NCBI GenBank assembly: GCA_037957365.1
Contig: JARHVA010004092.1
Span: forward strand, 1,118,501 to 1,182,500
Source: Torreya grandis
Lineage: Eukaryota; Streptophyta; Pinopsida; Cupressales; Taxaceae
Direction of reading: 5' to 3'
DNA length: 64,000 bases
Part shown: one piece after another, positions 27,185 through 41,112 of the stretch
Layout of the letters: every line of letters begins with the position of its first letter
Position numbering within the stretch: the stretch's first letter is position 1
The notes under the pieces: generated by a model
The model's database searches: none
What the model was told of the DNA's origin: nothing
What the model saw: the letters and a program-made list of their open reading frames with translations, nothing else
Position numbers and translations under genes: made by a program

Positions 27185-28535
27185 GCACAATTTATAAAAA
27201 TCAATAAATAAAGAGCATAATCAAAATGGCATTACACCTCTCAAAAACTCAAAACAAGAGAATAGATATAAATAATTATTTAAAACCATAAATTCAAAAG
27301 AAATAGGTGGAAAATATTCCTACCTTATATCTCCCACCTTCATTGTGCATAATAAAAAATCATACACATGTTGGTAATTATCTTTCATCCTCCTCTAAGA
27401 TCCTTATATAAGCCCCTTCTCTTCTTTCTCCATCTCTCCTCCAATCTTAAATTAAAAAAGAGCAATAATATTTTTTAAGTAACAATTTATATGTTCTTAT
27501 ATAAAAATCACTCCTTCCTATTGGCCAATGAGAATATGACACTTATCCCATTCCATTCCTTATCCCCTCTCCAAAAATTCTTCTATAGAATTAACTATAC
27601 TTACACACCCATGTGGGAAATTAAGACTTGTACATACATATTAATGATATTAATTCCCCATACCATAAATGAGAACATGTGTTATATGATGAATCCAAAA
27701 TCACTCCAAAAAATTATTCACCCATATCCTAGTCATAAAAGGTATCAAATTCATACATAACCACCTCTAAAACATTTTACATCCATTAACAAAAATTGGT
27801 ACAAGTTCCCATTCAAGTTTTGGTCAAGGGCTCCACTTAAGTAACTTACCTATTTATCTTTTTGAATGAATATAAAGTTAAGGTAACTTATAAGGTATTA
27901 AATAATGGCAATGGATATTTTCAAGGGATTTTGAATATTTATAGGAGGTCCAACAAGGTTAAAAATAAAAAAGTAGATAAGGAGATGACACCAAGGTTAT
28001 ATTTTAATCTAAGGGGTCAAGAGTATCTACTCCAATAAAACTAATGGTGTAATTTTTGCTCAACATAGTCCTAGTTACCTTGCTTGGTCTCCCATATCAC
28101 CTACATTTTAGACATGAAATTACACTACCCTAGGTAACTCAAACTTCTAAATGTAATTATATTCGGTGATTTCTAATAATATATAATTACATACATAGAA
28201 CATTCAAATCATAATTTTTTTATAAACACATGAGATAATCACTACATACTAACATCATATACTTGTAATCTAACATTACATGATAATAATTATTATCTTA
28301 AATGATATAATAATGTAGTATGCATATCCATAATAAAATGAAATAATCCATAACTAGTAACTAAATAGTAATACAATTCACAACTAATATCATCCAAAAC
28401 ATAAGATCCACTACCTTAGAAACAATGAAATATTAAACTTATTTGTCTCCATAACATAAGTAACATGTTATATCCTAACATATGTATAATATAAAAAGGT
28501 CAAACATAACTAAAACTATGAAAATTAGGGCCTCA
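27185..28535 (+). repeat. 1.3-kb dispersed repeat, copy b
   Basis: Second copy of the repeat at 7220-8560, in the same orientation and diverged by many substitutions. The open frame at 27491-27760 is not kept in copy a and is not a gene. Confidence 0.75.
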
Positions 28536-31500
28536 TATAAGCTCAATGAAAGCCAAAAAGGAGGAATAATTAGTCAATATGTAAGATTAAGAAAGTATAA
28601 TTCCATGAAGTATGTGTACTAGAATCACTCTAGGCTATGTGTGATGGATGAATAAATCAAGATAAATAATCAAAATACAAAGGATACATGAAATAAAATC
28701 CAAGGGTTAGAAGAATGTTCTATGTACAATGTATTTTGTTCTTACTAACCATGATACCATCAATGGAATGATACCATGTAAGTCTTGTAACAAATTATGA
28801 AATGGCCACTTGCTATGAGTGAGTAGAGGTATACCACCACTCTTGTCCATGTGTTGAATCTTACAATGTATCATTATTCATAATATCATTAATTTGATTG
28901 AATTTATATTCATTGTATTCATCACTATTCTACAAATCCTTATCATAATCATAATCATAATCATAATCATAATCATAATCATAATCATAATCATCCATGT
29001 AGTTAGAATATTAGTATCTTATTATTTAATATGTCCTTTATTATCACTCTCTTGAATAAAAGTCTTTGGATATGAGAAATATTGTAAATTTTCACATAAA
29101 TATTTCTAGGAACATATTGATTTTGATCTTTATTTTTTCAAAAAATATGATTTCTTAGTTTTTTTATTCATAAGTATGCTCTTTTGTTTATCATGCAGTT
29201 TTTTTTGTAACTATCCCATTTTGTAATTATTCTTGATATAGTTTTAATAATTGTTTTTTATGTGAATTTTCTTGTTATTTTTGTAAATGTTCCTTTCATA
29301 ACCTTTCTTATTTCATTTTTTCTTTTTTTAATATCTCTTTTTCCATTTTTTCATTTGAAGATGTATTCTAAAATATAGTAGGTTGCTTACTTATATAAGG
29401 TGTTTCTACATCTTTTGGTGTTTGAATATATGTATCTAACATAAAATAACCAAAATAAATAATCTTATACATGATACACTTCAAATCTAAATACTATTTT
29501 ACATGATGTCTCAAAAGTCTATTATAATTAAAATAATGTTTTTATTGACTTAAAGTGTGCATAAGAGGTAACATTCTTGAATATTTTATATTTAAGACTT
29601 TTAATTGATGGGTTATTTGGCACACTAACTTAATTTATATGACAAACCATCCAAACTTTCCTAAAAGGAGACTCAAAATTATTCCAAAGGTATATGTCTA
29701 TTAAGTAATGACATATCAAATATTATAATTGATCAATGTGTAACTATTCTAATACAAGGGGCCTTTGCTAGTTTAAAATTTAGAACATAGTTTTTTTAGA
29801 TTTTTAAATATACAGGGTAGTGTAGGTGTTCATTATTTTGTGAATTTAAGTTTTAATTATTTTGGGAAAAAATAATAATGTGCTTAGGTTTTCACCAAAG
29901 GGTAAAATACAATTTTTAGATTCTTAATTAAATGGGGTTAGGAATGATTTGAATGTATTTTCATTTTGTAGAATATATATTCAACAACACAAAAAGGAAA
30001 ATGAAATGAAACATATTACACAATTGAGATAAACATGAAATAATGTATTGTGTTTATAGGTTCACTAACCCTAGATTAATTGACTGATAAAAAAAGTGTA
30101 AAAGAAAGAAGGAAAATGAAGGAAAAATCTTGTTGAGATGAGGATGAATTTTATTATGTTGATTGAATATGACCTAGGAATCATTTTCCCATCTAGATAA
30201 AAAATGAAAAACCATGAATGGATATGATGTAATCATATATGGGAAACCAATTTATGAAAGGAATGAGTACAACCATCATTTCAATAGATGGGTCATAGAT
30301 AAAATTTCTAAAACCTTATATTGATCAAGATATTAGTTTTGATAGCAAAGTTGAGTTGATTAAAATCAATTAAATATAAATTTCACCAACATAATGATAG
30401 GGTAATAAAATAAATGGAGAAATTAAACTATGAAGCATGAAATTACATAAAATGAGGTAATTGAGTCCACATTTATCCTTAGAGTGATAAAAATCCAACC
30501 ATTTGAAAGTACTCAATACAACCATATACAAAAAATTAAGCTCCAAGGGGAAGGATTTTACCTCTAAAATGTAGATGAGGTCCATTAATGCACCTCAAAA
30601 AACTCTCATTTCCCTCCAAAATCATGCCACTTTCCACTTTCCCTACCAAAAAGATAAAAAACAAGTCAAAAATTCACAATTAAAAAAACTTAAATAAAAC
30701 ATGAAATAAGAATGCAAACATCTTTTAAATGGCACAAAATTTATCAAAATTACCTATAAAAAAATGTTTAGGCCAAAACCAACATATTGGAATTATAGAT
30801 AGATCAAAAAATGGATCATTGATGTGAAAATGATGTTAAAAAAACCATAATGTGGTAAAAAATGATCCCATAGACCAAATCAAGGTTTTGGGGATAATAA
30901 GAATGCAATTTTTTAATTTTTTTTTTGTTCTAATTGGGTTCTCAAATCCAAATTATAACTGAGGATGAATTTAGTAGATATGTATACATAATAAACATTC
31001 ACATTGATGAATAAAAAAGGTTTTAAGCATTTGGGGGTACCTAGACCTAATCAGATATGGGACCTTGATTACATCCATTCACACTTGGATTAGCATGTTC
31101 ATGTTATATGTAGGATTTAGAAGTTTGTATAGGACTATGGAGGAGCAATATAAAGGACACAAACTGAACTAGGGTTTGGGCCCTAACTAGCATTAAGTTC
31201 AAAGTCCTTGGGCCCTATAGACCTAGTTAGGTTTATGATCCTGACCAAAAATTTGGGGGCTTCAAATCCTAGGCTTAGATGTATGTGAGAAACAATAATT
31301 TTTTATAATTATAAGGGAGATTAATAATATCAAGTGATTTTATTAGGGTTTAAGCCTTAATCATAACCATTAAATCAATGCCAACAAAACCTAGACATCA
31401 ACAGGTTTAAAACCATAATTAACACTAAAAGTACTTCAATGAATATGATAAGAACTAATCATATAAAAAAAATTATTACCAAAGCACTTAAAAAATAATG

Positions 31501-33099
31501 AACATAAACACTTAATCAAACATTAAAGTATGATCATTTCTATGGGATGTAACCAAAACATGTATAAGACCTATTCAAGGGAAAAATTATGAATAATAGA
31601 ATAAACATGAAATTTAAACCATGAAAATCAAAATATCAATTAGGTCTTGAAACTAATAATTTAAAAATGAATCTACAACATGAGGATTAAGTGAACAAAA
31701 ATCCATTTTAAGACTAAGTGTTTGATATAAAACTTTACTACACAAAATTGGTCATCATAATAGATTAGGGTTTATGGGCTGATGTAATACACAAATTGAT
31801 ACAACCCGTGGCAGGGGCTTGAGAGATATAATAAAATAATATATTCAAAGGTAATTAATCCATCAAGACTCTAATTTCATGATAAATATTAAATATGATA
31901 ATTTATCACATGAACCTAGTCTTTATAATGAATGTTATTTTAAATTCGATTTGATGTGAAAATTAAGATGGCCCACTAAATAAAATTAAGAGAGATAAGA
32001 CCAATGAGTCCATGAGTACAATCAAGATAAAATAAAAAGGGGGTACCATGATTTTGGAGTAATTATGACATGTTCTGTAAGCAACTAAAAATGAAGACTC
32101 TATTGGAAAATACTCTTAAGTATTTTGGAATGAAATAAATGTGTATATGAACCCAAAATATATGGTTGAGATAACACATAGAACATAAACAAATTCAAGA
32201 GAGGAAAAAATAGAATGTCTATAAGACCAAATATGATATTCCAATTGACCTGGTGTGTGAAAATCAATTGATTACTACTTCATGAAACTTATAAGGACTA
32301 GCTACTATGGCTTAAATAATAGAGATAGTGAACTCTATCTAGGAATAAATTATCATACATTTCTTTTCTAACACCCAAACATACATATCTTTAATAGATA
32401 TGTATTTGATCCCACTCACACCATTTCTCTACTACTAGTTGGGCATCTATAGCCTTGATAGAGGTTGCTTGAATCACCAATGAATTGAGTTTTTTTTGTA
32501 TATTTATTATATTTTACTTTATATTTTATTTTGATTTATTTTATTTTTAAAGTCTCAATTTTGGGTTGGGGACCATAATGGAAACAAAATGAAAAATTAT
32601 ATAATTTTCACCCTATATCTTACTCATAACAACTTTGTCTAGGAGAACCTAGAAATCATTAAAATTTGATTATATATGTGTGGTTTCAAGAAAATATATT
32701 TAGAGGAAAAATATATTATGTGAGCTTTCCAAAACATGAAAAAATATAGAACACACATGAGAACTCAAGATTTTGAAATAAAAATAAAAAATTAATCGAC
32801 AATTTTCTTAGAGTAATTACACACCATATTTAATTACATATACTTATATACAAACTTATCTTCCATATTTATTTTATAAATAAGGTAAACATAATATAAA
32901 AATGGGTAGGATATGACAAAAGAGATAAATAAAAAAGCTGGGCCAACAATTGGAAAATAATAAAAATAACCTAAGATAAAAACAAAACAAATAAATGACA
33001 TAAGAAATCAAAATACATTATATATATGACCTTACTAGGGTGATTAAGGCATGGAATTAATGGTTGAGTAACTATCCATTGATAGAAAATGAGACATCT
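28536..33099. other. Anonymous region; downstream flank of the minus-strand Tat integrase
   Basis: On the minus strand this follows the integrase ending near 33100, so its right part probably holds the 3' untranslated region and LTR of that Tat element, but no LTR start or polypurine tract could be placed. Around 29340-29720 (minus) there are faint echoes of a Ty1/copia integrase C-terminus, too weak to call. The rest shows no similarity. Confidence 0.4.
28945..28994. repeat. (ATAATC)n hexamer microsatellite, 8-9 units
   Basis: Perfect hexanucleotide tandem run. The flanking sequence is AT-rich and shows nothing else. Confidence 0.95.
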
Positions 33100-34330
33100 T
33101 CACTAGTTAGACATTTGAGATAAAATACATTCTCACCCTAGATTTCCAAAATTTGGTAAGGACCCAACCATAGGGTATTAAATTTGTCATCTTGTCCCAT
33201 TTTATCATGATAAATGTCCCAAACAAGGACTAAATTGGATATCTAAAAGGATTTCAATTTAGAACTCTTGTAAAACCAATACTTGATGTCTCCTTGGTGT
33301 TTGTTAAAGTGCATTAGGGATGCATCACACTTTTTTTGAAGTTGTATCAAATTCAAGAGTTCAGCCTTTATCTTATCTTTAGTTCTAGGTAATCTCTCAT
33401 AAACTACAAGGTTGGGATTCTGAAGTTCATATGAAAGATGGTATCTTGGCCATATACCATATGATATGGGGATGTGCCTAGGAAATATTTAATTCTAGTC
33501 CTATCAAACCATAATTAAAATTTAAAAACATTATATTACTCTCTATATTTCTTGTCCAAGATATTTTTAATCACATGTACAAATTGTTTTATGTTGATTA
33601 AACTACTCCATCACCTTATGGATACTAATTAGATGAGAATTTGAAGATTAAATTATTATCATATGCTAATTTAATGATTAGAGAGAAGATAAGATAGGGT
33701 AATTATCATATACTAGTGTGAATGCCATTCCAAACCTTGTGATGGTGTGCTCCTTGAGGAATCTAATCATGAAAAATTGTGTAGTTATTTAATGCCTGAA
33801 CTTTGATGTAATGGGTGAAATAATAATTTGGGATCAAAATGAATTTATGTCCCATAGATTAATTAGTGTTGATAGATCTCACAAATTCAAACATCCATTT
33901 TATGAATATATGAATCTCAATAATCAACTTTAATGGCATACCAAGTCTACATTCTCTTTGTGTGGTATTATGATAGGTATATGAGCTTATAACTTGGGCA
34001 TAAGAATATTTGAATATGTGTGGGTAGTAGTAACATGACTATAGGATATAGTGGGACGTTACACTCCATGAACTATGGTCACTTCCATATTCTCTTTGGA
34101 AATCTTTGAGTAATTTATCCTAACTTTTTTATACATCTCAAATAAATTACATTGTGATTCTTTGTGTATAGTGTACTTGATTTGGTCATGAAATTACCAA
34201 TTTTAGGCATAAGGATCTTCATTGAGTGGAGTTAATATGATTTAGGCACTCATTTTTCAATAGGTAATAGACTACATTCTGATACCAATCATCTCTATGA
34301 TGTCCTATATTGTATATTATTATCAAAAAT
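33100..34330 (-). pseudogene. Tat-type Ty3/gypsy integrase (3' half of the split host element)
   Basis: Minus strand. It starts near 34310 with DDWYQNVVYYLLKNE (the W..i..yL block before the zinc finger), then SWSVTSHYIL and YYYPHIFKYSYAQV at about 34040-33990 for the HxxH...YYWPT..D.. segment. The core is well preserved: WMFEFVRSIN (W.lDfvG.In with Asp to Glu), HKFILIPNYYFTHYIKVQAL (HkfILvaTDYFTKW.EA, Asp to Asn), FLKEHTITRFGMAFTLVYDN (second Asp kept), then YP.GDGVV.ST for YPQGNG.vESTN. A downstream segment reads LLNLIQLQKKCDASLMHFNK, LVLVWD and KFNTLWLGPYQILEI at about 33165-33120, the GPY module. Two of the three catalytic acids are gone. The element continues as the RNase H fragment at 34331-34470. 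Confidence 0.9.
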
Positions 34331-34470
34331 ATGAGGATCAACCTCATCCATTACTTTAATTAATCCTTGAACTCTCACAATATTCATTCATTGAATCTAC
34401 AAGTAAAATTATTGAAGAATGCTCATCAACTTGCCTCTAAATCCACTAACACATTTTTTAATAGCATAGT
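34331..34470 (-). pseudogene. C-terminal part of Tat RNase H, cut at the insertion point
   Basis: Minus strand from 34470: a short stretch leading to KLMSILQ.FYL.IQ and then MNIVRVQGLIKVMDEVD, matching the W...LQEYDLEI.P..IVRGQGLCKLMAE run that closes RNase H in plant Tat-type pol proteins, directly before the integrase. It stops at 34470, where the large plus-strand element begins. Its missing N-terminal half is found at 59141-59345. Frame changes near 34430 make the exact reading uncertain, but the IVR-QGL block is clear. Confidence 0.75.
34466..34470. repeat. Left target-site duplication (ATAGT) of the giant element
   Basis: ATAGT directly precedes TGTTGTGCCA at 34471. The matching right copy is ATAAT at 59136-59140, four of five bases equal, the 5-bp length usual for Ty3/gypsy. 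In both positions it falls within the RNase H reading of the minus-strand Tat element. Confidence 0.65.
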
Positions 34471-35552
34471 TGTTGTGCCATAACACACATAGCCCATTAT
34501 AAAAATTTAAACAAGGACCCATTATTATTGAAAATATTTATGTTGGGCCACTTTAAACCTTATCAATCCATTATATGGACTTATACATGAAAAATTATAA
34601 GGTTATTTTTGAAGTCTAAATTAATAGAAATTCAAAACTTAAAAATCAAAGCTTGAATAATCATCTTGATTTATCCTAAAACTTGGGTTTTCAAAGTTTT
34701 CTTGATTTATTTTTACTAACAGGACTAATGTTTTCATCCTAGTGTTTCTTTTGTTTTATATTTATATAGTATTGTTGGTAGAGTCTTTTTAATCATTCAA
34801 AGTTGAGACTTACTTGATTATGTTTGAAATAAGGATAGGTGGTGCCACCACATTATCTAAAATCTATACCCTTTGAAAAAGTTTCTAATTCTTTGAAGAT
34901 CCCAAGATCTAAAAATTTAATAGATGGTATTCATACATTACATAGAGTCTTCAATTTTCATAAAAAGATTCTAAAGTGTTTGAATTCTCTGAGATCTAAT
35001 AAAAGGCCACATGGTTTTTTTCATTATATAGAACCTAGAAAGATTTAAAATTAAATTTAATGGTCTAATATTCCCAATATTTTGAGTTTTGAGTGTGATA
35101 CAAGTGGTGAATATTCATCAATCTGGTACCATAAAGGGATTCCCTCAGTCTAATGGTTATGATCTCCCATAGTATAATGGTTATAAACATATGAGATTTA
35201 AATGTTTGACACTTTGAACATTTTAATTTACTTAAAACTAAAAAATATTATATAGTTATAATGGCCTTGAGGTCCTATGGTCTAATACCTTTAAGATTTT
35301 GAGTTTTGAGAAGATGACAAGTGACACAGTTTTATTAGCCTAAACTTTCAAAGAAGATATACTTAGTCAATGAACTAATGGTCCTATGGATCTAAGTCTC
35401 CATGACTCCAAGGCCTCAATATCATGCCATGTATTAACATTCCATTACATGAAACATTTACACATGAATACATAGTTATGTTAATTCATAAGCATGGGAT
35501 ATATAAAGCTTATATGTAGATCTAAAGGCCTAAGTGATTGATGATATACTAG

Positions 35553-38500
35553 TGTCACAATTTGGAGGATGCAGGATCAAAGTACACATAAATAAGTTTG
35601 ACATCAAATCAAAGAAGTGGGTAAGTGATAATTTGATAGCTACCTTAAATCTGATGATTGGACACATAATGTTATTAAATAATTAACATTTTGCAAGAAA
35701 GTAGACCCACCAAAGCTAACTAGAAAAATTAAATTGAAATGGGAATGAAATAAAAAAAATATTAATTGTATTGAAGTCACATGAATTGGGCATTCATGAT
35801 GTAGACTTTGGAGGATATGTGCAAAATCTAAATGAAGAGAAAGTCATTTCACCATTAATCTTCTAGAAAAACATTATGATTTTGAGATATGTTACAACCA
35901 CATAGCCTAATATTCTATAAAAAATGATTATAATTTTCATACATGTATTAAAGGGAATATATATCTCATAATCACTAAAATTGTTTCCTCTTTGAAACTA
36001 GTACATGTACAAGCCCCCTATACACACTCTTGCATGGGACATGAGGAATATATGGATATAATATTTGATAAGAGGGCACTCAAATTTAAATATATGGAAA
36101 TATGGAATGCAATAGATTTGGTGGTTCTTTACTTTGTACAAATCTAATTATCTAAGGATGAAAAACATTACATCAATGACCTGTTACCTCTAAAAATTGT
36201 AGGACTTCTTCAAGCATCAATAAAACATGAGGTAATGATATGTATATATATGCTTTGAGATTTATTTTTTAATGGAACTTGTGATAGAGACTACATACAC
36301 ATTAGGAAAGGAAATCATGTAATTAATTATGTTACAGAAGGGAATTTGAAATATATTTTATGCTAACCTTGCCTAAGATGGCTTATTATCAAGTTTTGGC
36401 CAATTCATGGCTTAAGCATAACACAATAGATGGAAAACACAAATAATGGCTACTAAAAGGCCAAAGATTAAATCCCAATGGAGTCATCTAATCAAATATG
36501 AATATCAAATTTAGAATATGGATTAGGATATATGTGGATCTCATAAATATACTATATGGCTTCCATAGCATCATCTATGTGCATTTAGAATGGGTCTCAT
36601 GCCAACTTGCACTCATTTAAGTTTTAGAATTGCATCTATGGGAACCACCAACTATAATTAAGATAAATTCACGTGAACAAGATAAACAAAGTATCACATT
36701 TGTTGTGACACATATACCACCTTTTATAATTGCTACATAGTTTAGTCTTCCAAAATTTATATAGTCTTATTTATCATCTATTCCATCCCTCTCCATCTCC
36801 TTAGCTAGTTCTAAGTCCTTCTACTCACACTTCCACTATTGTCGTTACACCTCCCATTTCATCACCACCACCTACAACATTAGTTCCTACTAATTTGGTT
36901 ATATCAAACATTTAATAATCCATCTCACTTCCTACCCCTCCCATAGACACATATCTAAGGAGAGCAAAAGTTATTCCAACCCCCTTCATAATTTAAAAAG
37001 TAGAGGAGAGACCATATTTTTGCCTAACATAGCATAATCCCTTGTTGAGTAGGAAACAAATTGATAATAAGAAGAATATGTGGTATCCATGATGGACTAT
37101 GCCATGGATGAGGATTATAATGTAGAAGTGATGATGAAATTAAAACAAAACGTGACTAAGGAATAAGCTCTAAACTAAAGAAGATGAAGAGGCCAAGTTG
37201 GAGACGGCTAAATCCTTGAACTTATGAGGGTTGTAAGAAGAAGAAACACTAATTAGTACCTTAGACCATCCAATCCTAATAGTAGAATAAACCAAAAAAT
37301 AAGTGAGGTTGTTTATTATTTAGTTTATTTTATTTTAATTATAGGTACTTCAATATTATATATTTATTTTGATTCATCCATTCTTTTAGCATCTACCCAA
37401 ATAAGGACCCCCAAGAAGGCTATCCATTTTGAAAACTTGGTGGCTATCTCTATTTTTAATCCCAAAATGCCACAAGTCCCAAGAAAACCTTTAGATCAGT
37501 TAGAAAATCCTATGTCATAGTCTTTACCCACACATTTAGCCATATTATTGATTAAAAAGACTCCTAGATTGACCAAATTCATAGTTAAGGTAAATCAATC
37601 AAGGGAACCTTCACCATGGGAGAGGATTGTCTATCCACCTCTCCAGTTCCCAATATAAATAAGTGCATAATTGGAACCTCCATAAATAAAACCTCCTCTA
37701 ATGACTCCTCCACTCTTGACCTCAAAATATTTGAGTCCCTTAGACCAAGAAGGGGAACTTATTGTTCCTAAATGGGTTAGAGAGATGTAGAAAAATCAAG
37801 ATGAGAGGCAAAATGTAGTTGATACTAAATTTCCCATGGTCTCTACTCAATTTGAAAAAAAGAGTGGAACCATCCAAAGGGAGAGTAAGAGGAAATATTT
37901 GAATATAGACACAAGGGAATAAATTGAATTTGAGTAAAGAGAAAATGTATTTTGTATGGAAAATAAAGCCAAAAGGGGTCTAAGGGATCTTAATGAATAT
38001 ACTAGATATTTTAATGCTTTTGTGGATCCAACCGATGAAGCCATGAAAGAGATGTTTAAAATAAAAGAGGAAGCACAATAAATGATATAATAGAGATAGA
38101 GCATACATGCTCTTTGGGAAATAATTAATGATGTGTAGAGTGTAGTTACTAAGTTGTACAACATTTTTTTATAGTATCCAAGTTTTAGGAGCAAGAAACC
38201 AATCAAACAAAAAAAATGTGACCAAATTTTGGCACCATATGAAAAATATAGATAAAAGGTTGAATTTATTGGTTCAGTGCTCCATTAATAGTGCCTTTAA
38301 CTACTTAAACTTAATGAATAACATGGATGCATCATGATGCCTTAACTATGTAATTGTAAAAAGGGATGCTTACCTCAATTGGTAGAACCAGATGAAGATT
38401 CTATTGGAACATTTATCAAATCATGAAAGCAAAGCCTTAAAATTTTCAAAAAACATGAGGGTTACAAATGTGATTAATCCTATAGGGGAACTAGTCAATA

Positions 38501-38997
38501 TAACAAATTTTTATAATCTATTCCAAGCAACTACAAACAACTTCAAGGAGGAAGATGAAGGCACAATATGTAGGACCAATGATGAAATTTTTTAATCGGT
38601 AAATATTGATAAGGACATGGTAATGAGTGTTGAAGATATAGGAGTAGAATTAAAGAGATCATAAACTAAAAAATTAAGGTTGATGACTGAGTCTATCAAA
38701 GTATTCAAACATTCTCTACTTTATTTTGAAATGATTAGTTAAGAGTTTGAAGCAACACACATGTTATTTGAGGAACTTGGGGTAAAAGAGATATATTTAG
38801 GGTCAGTTCTAACCCCACAATCAAATATTGGTATTGCCACATCATCTTAGGGTTCCTAATTTCTAGGATTTAAATTCATGAAAACTCCAAGTGGGCCCAT
38901 TTTGATCCCATAAGGAACACCGATTGCTACTTCTATCCCTCTAATTTTCACTCCACCATCTTCTTCGACTAGTGGTGAGACATCAACACCCATATAA
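35553..38997 (+). pseudogene. Long decayed reading frame in the 5' LTR, function unknown
   Basis: I do not recognise the protein. The plus-strand reading, with stops and frameshifts, matches the frame in the 3' LTR over its whole length, apart from a roughly 1-kb deletion near 36598. Visible parts: an N-terminal segment with IKVHINKFDIKSKKWVS; SHELGIHDVDFGGY near 35780; YMDI and YINDLLPLKIVGLLQASI (about 36050-36230); a Ser/Pro-rich stretch near 36770-36960; an acidic stretch near 37090-37210; IRTPKKAIHFENLVAIS near 37400; KKSGTIQRESKRK near 37858; HLSNHESKALKF near 38408 in a 67-codon open piece (38392-38595); and a Pro/Ser/Thr tail ending SSSTSGETSTPI with a stop at 38995-38997. It could be a captured host sequence, an element-specific accessory protein, or a decayed older element inside the LTR. 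Confidence 0.55.
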
Positions 38998-41047
38998 ATA
39001 TTTTATGTACTTATACATTTTTTTTATAAATTGGAAATTTGGTTCTAAATATAAGTTACATATGTATAGTTTATTTTAAATCTGAAATTATACTTTGGGC
39101 TGACCACTACACATGCATCCTTTGCATGAGATGTGGAACCATGTTTTACTTTTGAAACTCTATTATTAGACTTCACTTGAGAGATGAAACCTTCCCCACC
39201 CCAAGACTATTTATACTTGTAACCTCTCAATCCAAAAGGGAGGGGAATTTATACTATTAAATAATAATAGAAATTTTTTAATAAGTTATGTAATTTTAGT
39301 CTTGTTGTGTAAATCTTTATTTTTCTCCAACTTGTGGATTGTGTAAGAAGTTCTATCATTCTATTTTCTTAGTCTTTGGTTGTGTTATTACTCTAAATTA
39401 TACCCTTGAGGAGGTTGTTCAAGCCTTCCTATTTTAGGTGATAACATGGAATAATTTATAGGATATGGGTGGTTTAATTGATGAAGTGAGTCTCTAGATA
39501 GGGCTATCTCCCTTGATATATCACCTAGAACTACTAGTGAATCTATTACTTGTTAGGAAAATGGAGAGAAATGACTAAAAGCAAGTAAATGTGAGGTGAT
39601 GCACCAAAATAAGTATCCTCCACTTGCATTTAATACACTAAGAGAATTAATTAGGACTAAAACCTATTTCACTAACTCAACATGAGTATCCAAGAATTAG
39701 TATTTCAATATGAAGGTTAAGATAAAGAGTACTAACCAAGAGGGGATGATCAAAAGGTCTCACAAGAGACATTAGTGAAGCAATCTCCTTACTTAACTAT
39801 TTAAACATCATGTATCACTCTTCATATGACCTAATAGGATGACTAATAACCTAAAAATAAGGTAATAACATAGGAAAAATAAAAATAATTTTAAAACTAT
39901 CACTAACATTCATCAAACTACCATGAGTATACACTAGTTGCAACACTAAGAAGGCTAAAAATCAGGTTGTATTCATATCAAAGGCAAAGTAAAAGTGTTA
40001 TTTGAGTATGGTTTCACCATACTAAGGTTTAGGATAAATTAAAATCCCTTAAAGGAAATACACATAGAATAAATGAGATAGGGGAGAGAGAAGGGCATTG
40101 AGAAAGCTTCTATGATAAGTGTCATTTGTCACTAATTAGTTATCATGCCAAGTAGAAAGTAAGTAGTTAAATCACTCTCTTCAGCATGGGTTTTTTGAAA
40201 TGATGATGTAATTAAAATGTGGCATATGAGTTTGTAGTTTGTTTGGATGACTCATCAATATTATTCATAAAATTATCCTCTTTGATTTGAGAGTTAAAAA
40301 CTCATGCTTTGACACATGCCCACATAATTTCCTTGACAAATTGCTATGCCATTCTTGGCTCCTCATTTTTTGTTCCATATTAACAAGAATGGTATTTAGA
40401 GATCATACTCCTTAATATTAATTTCTTCCATTAGAAACCTAAAAATATTTAACAATTATTACTGGATCTAATTTAAAGTAAAAGAGACAAGTCTATCTTT
40501 GTCATACAAGGGTTGGTATACTTGAGGACTGCAACACATCTTGGTAACCTCTTGAATGACTTGTATAAAATCACATAGCCTCTATCTAAACTTGTGGATC
40601 ATTTAAAGAGACCTTATAAAACCTATATATTTCTTCAATAATGTCAAAAGAATATTTTACCACTTAGCTCATGAAATATTAATTTGGTTTTAGAGATATC
40701 ATATTTTAATGGATTGAATAGTCTGCTTGCAATTGTCATGGGTGATATTTTGATGATTTAGAAACCTAAAATAGAATTTTTATTTACTTTTATAACCTTT
40801 AAATAGTGTTTTTATATGTCATCAATGGTATATTGGAGGTTTCTATATCATTAATGACCTTTACAGGTTTGTAATAGAATTTTTCATGCAAACAAGGAAG
40901 ACATTCTCTTCTAGACTTAAACTCAATTTATTGTAGCTTGCATTAGAATCTTGGGATCCTATTCAATGAATTTTTGAGGGAATAAGACCTCTGCCCATGC
41001 CTATAAGATCCTTTCAAGTGGTCAAGAGCCTTAGTTCATATCCTTAT

Positions 41048-41055
41048 AAATAGCC
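41048..41055 (+). promoter_or_regulatory. Candidate TATA box
   Basis: CTTATAAATAGCCC contains a consensus-like TATAAATA about 65 bases before the ATG at 41113, within the 4.3-kb insertion. In AT-rich DNA such matches occur by chance; spacing to the following reading frame is the only support. Confidence 0.35.
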
Positions 41056-41112
41056 CTAAAACTACCATTTTTAGACCATTTTACATACCTCTTCCTCTCA
41101 CATGTGCCAGAT

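Noticed and set aside
28945..28994. Hexamer array as a CRISPR-like array or telomere repeat
   Set aside because: Perfect 6-base units without spacers, and the unit ATAATC is not the plant telomere TTTAGGG.
29340..29720. Possible Ty1/copia integrase C-terminus on the minus strand
   Set aside because: Only short echoes (NPSIKSLK, SYAH) in several frames; below what I can support by eye.
34045..34070. TGTAACGTCCC on the minus strand as an LTR start
   Set aside because: The same bases translate as part of the integrase zinc-finger region (SWSVTSHYIL before YYYPHIF), continuous with the integrase on both sides.
37847..38206. 119-codon minus-strand open frame
   Set aside because: It is the complement of the long frame conserved between the LTRs; the plus-strand reading is the one shared by both copies.
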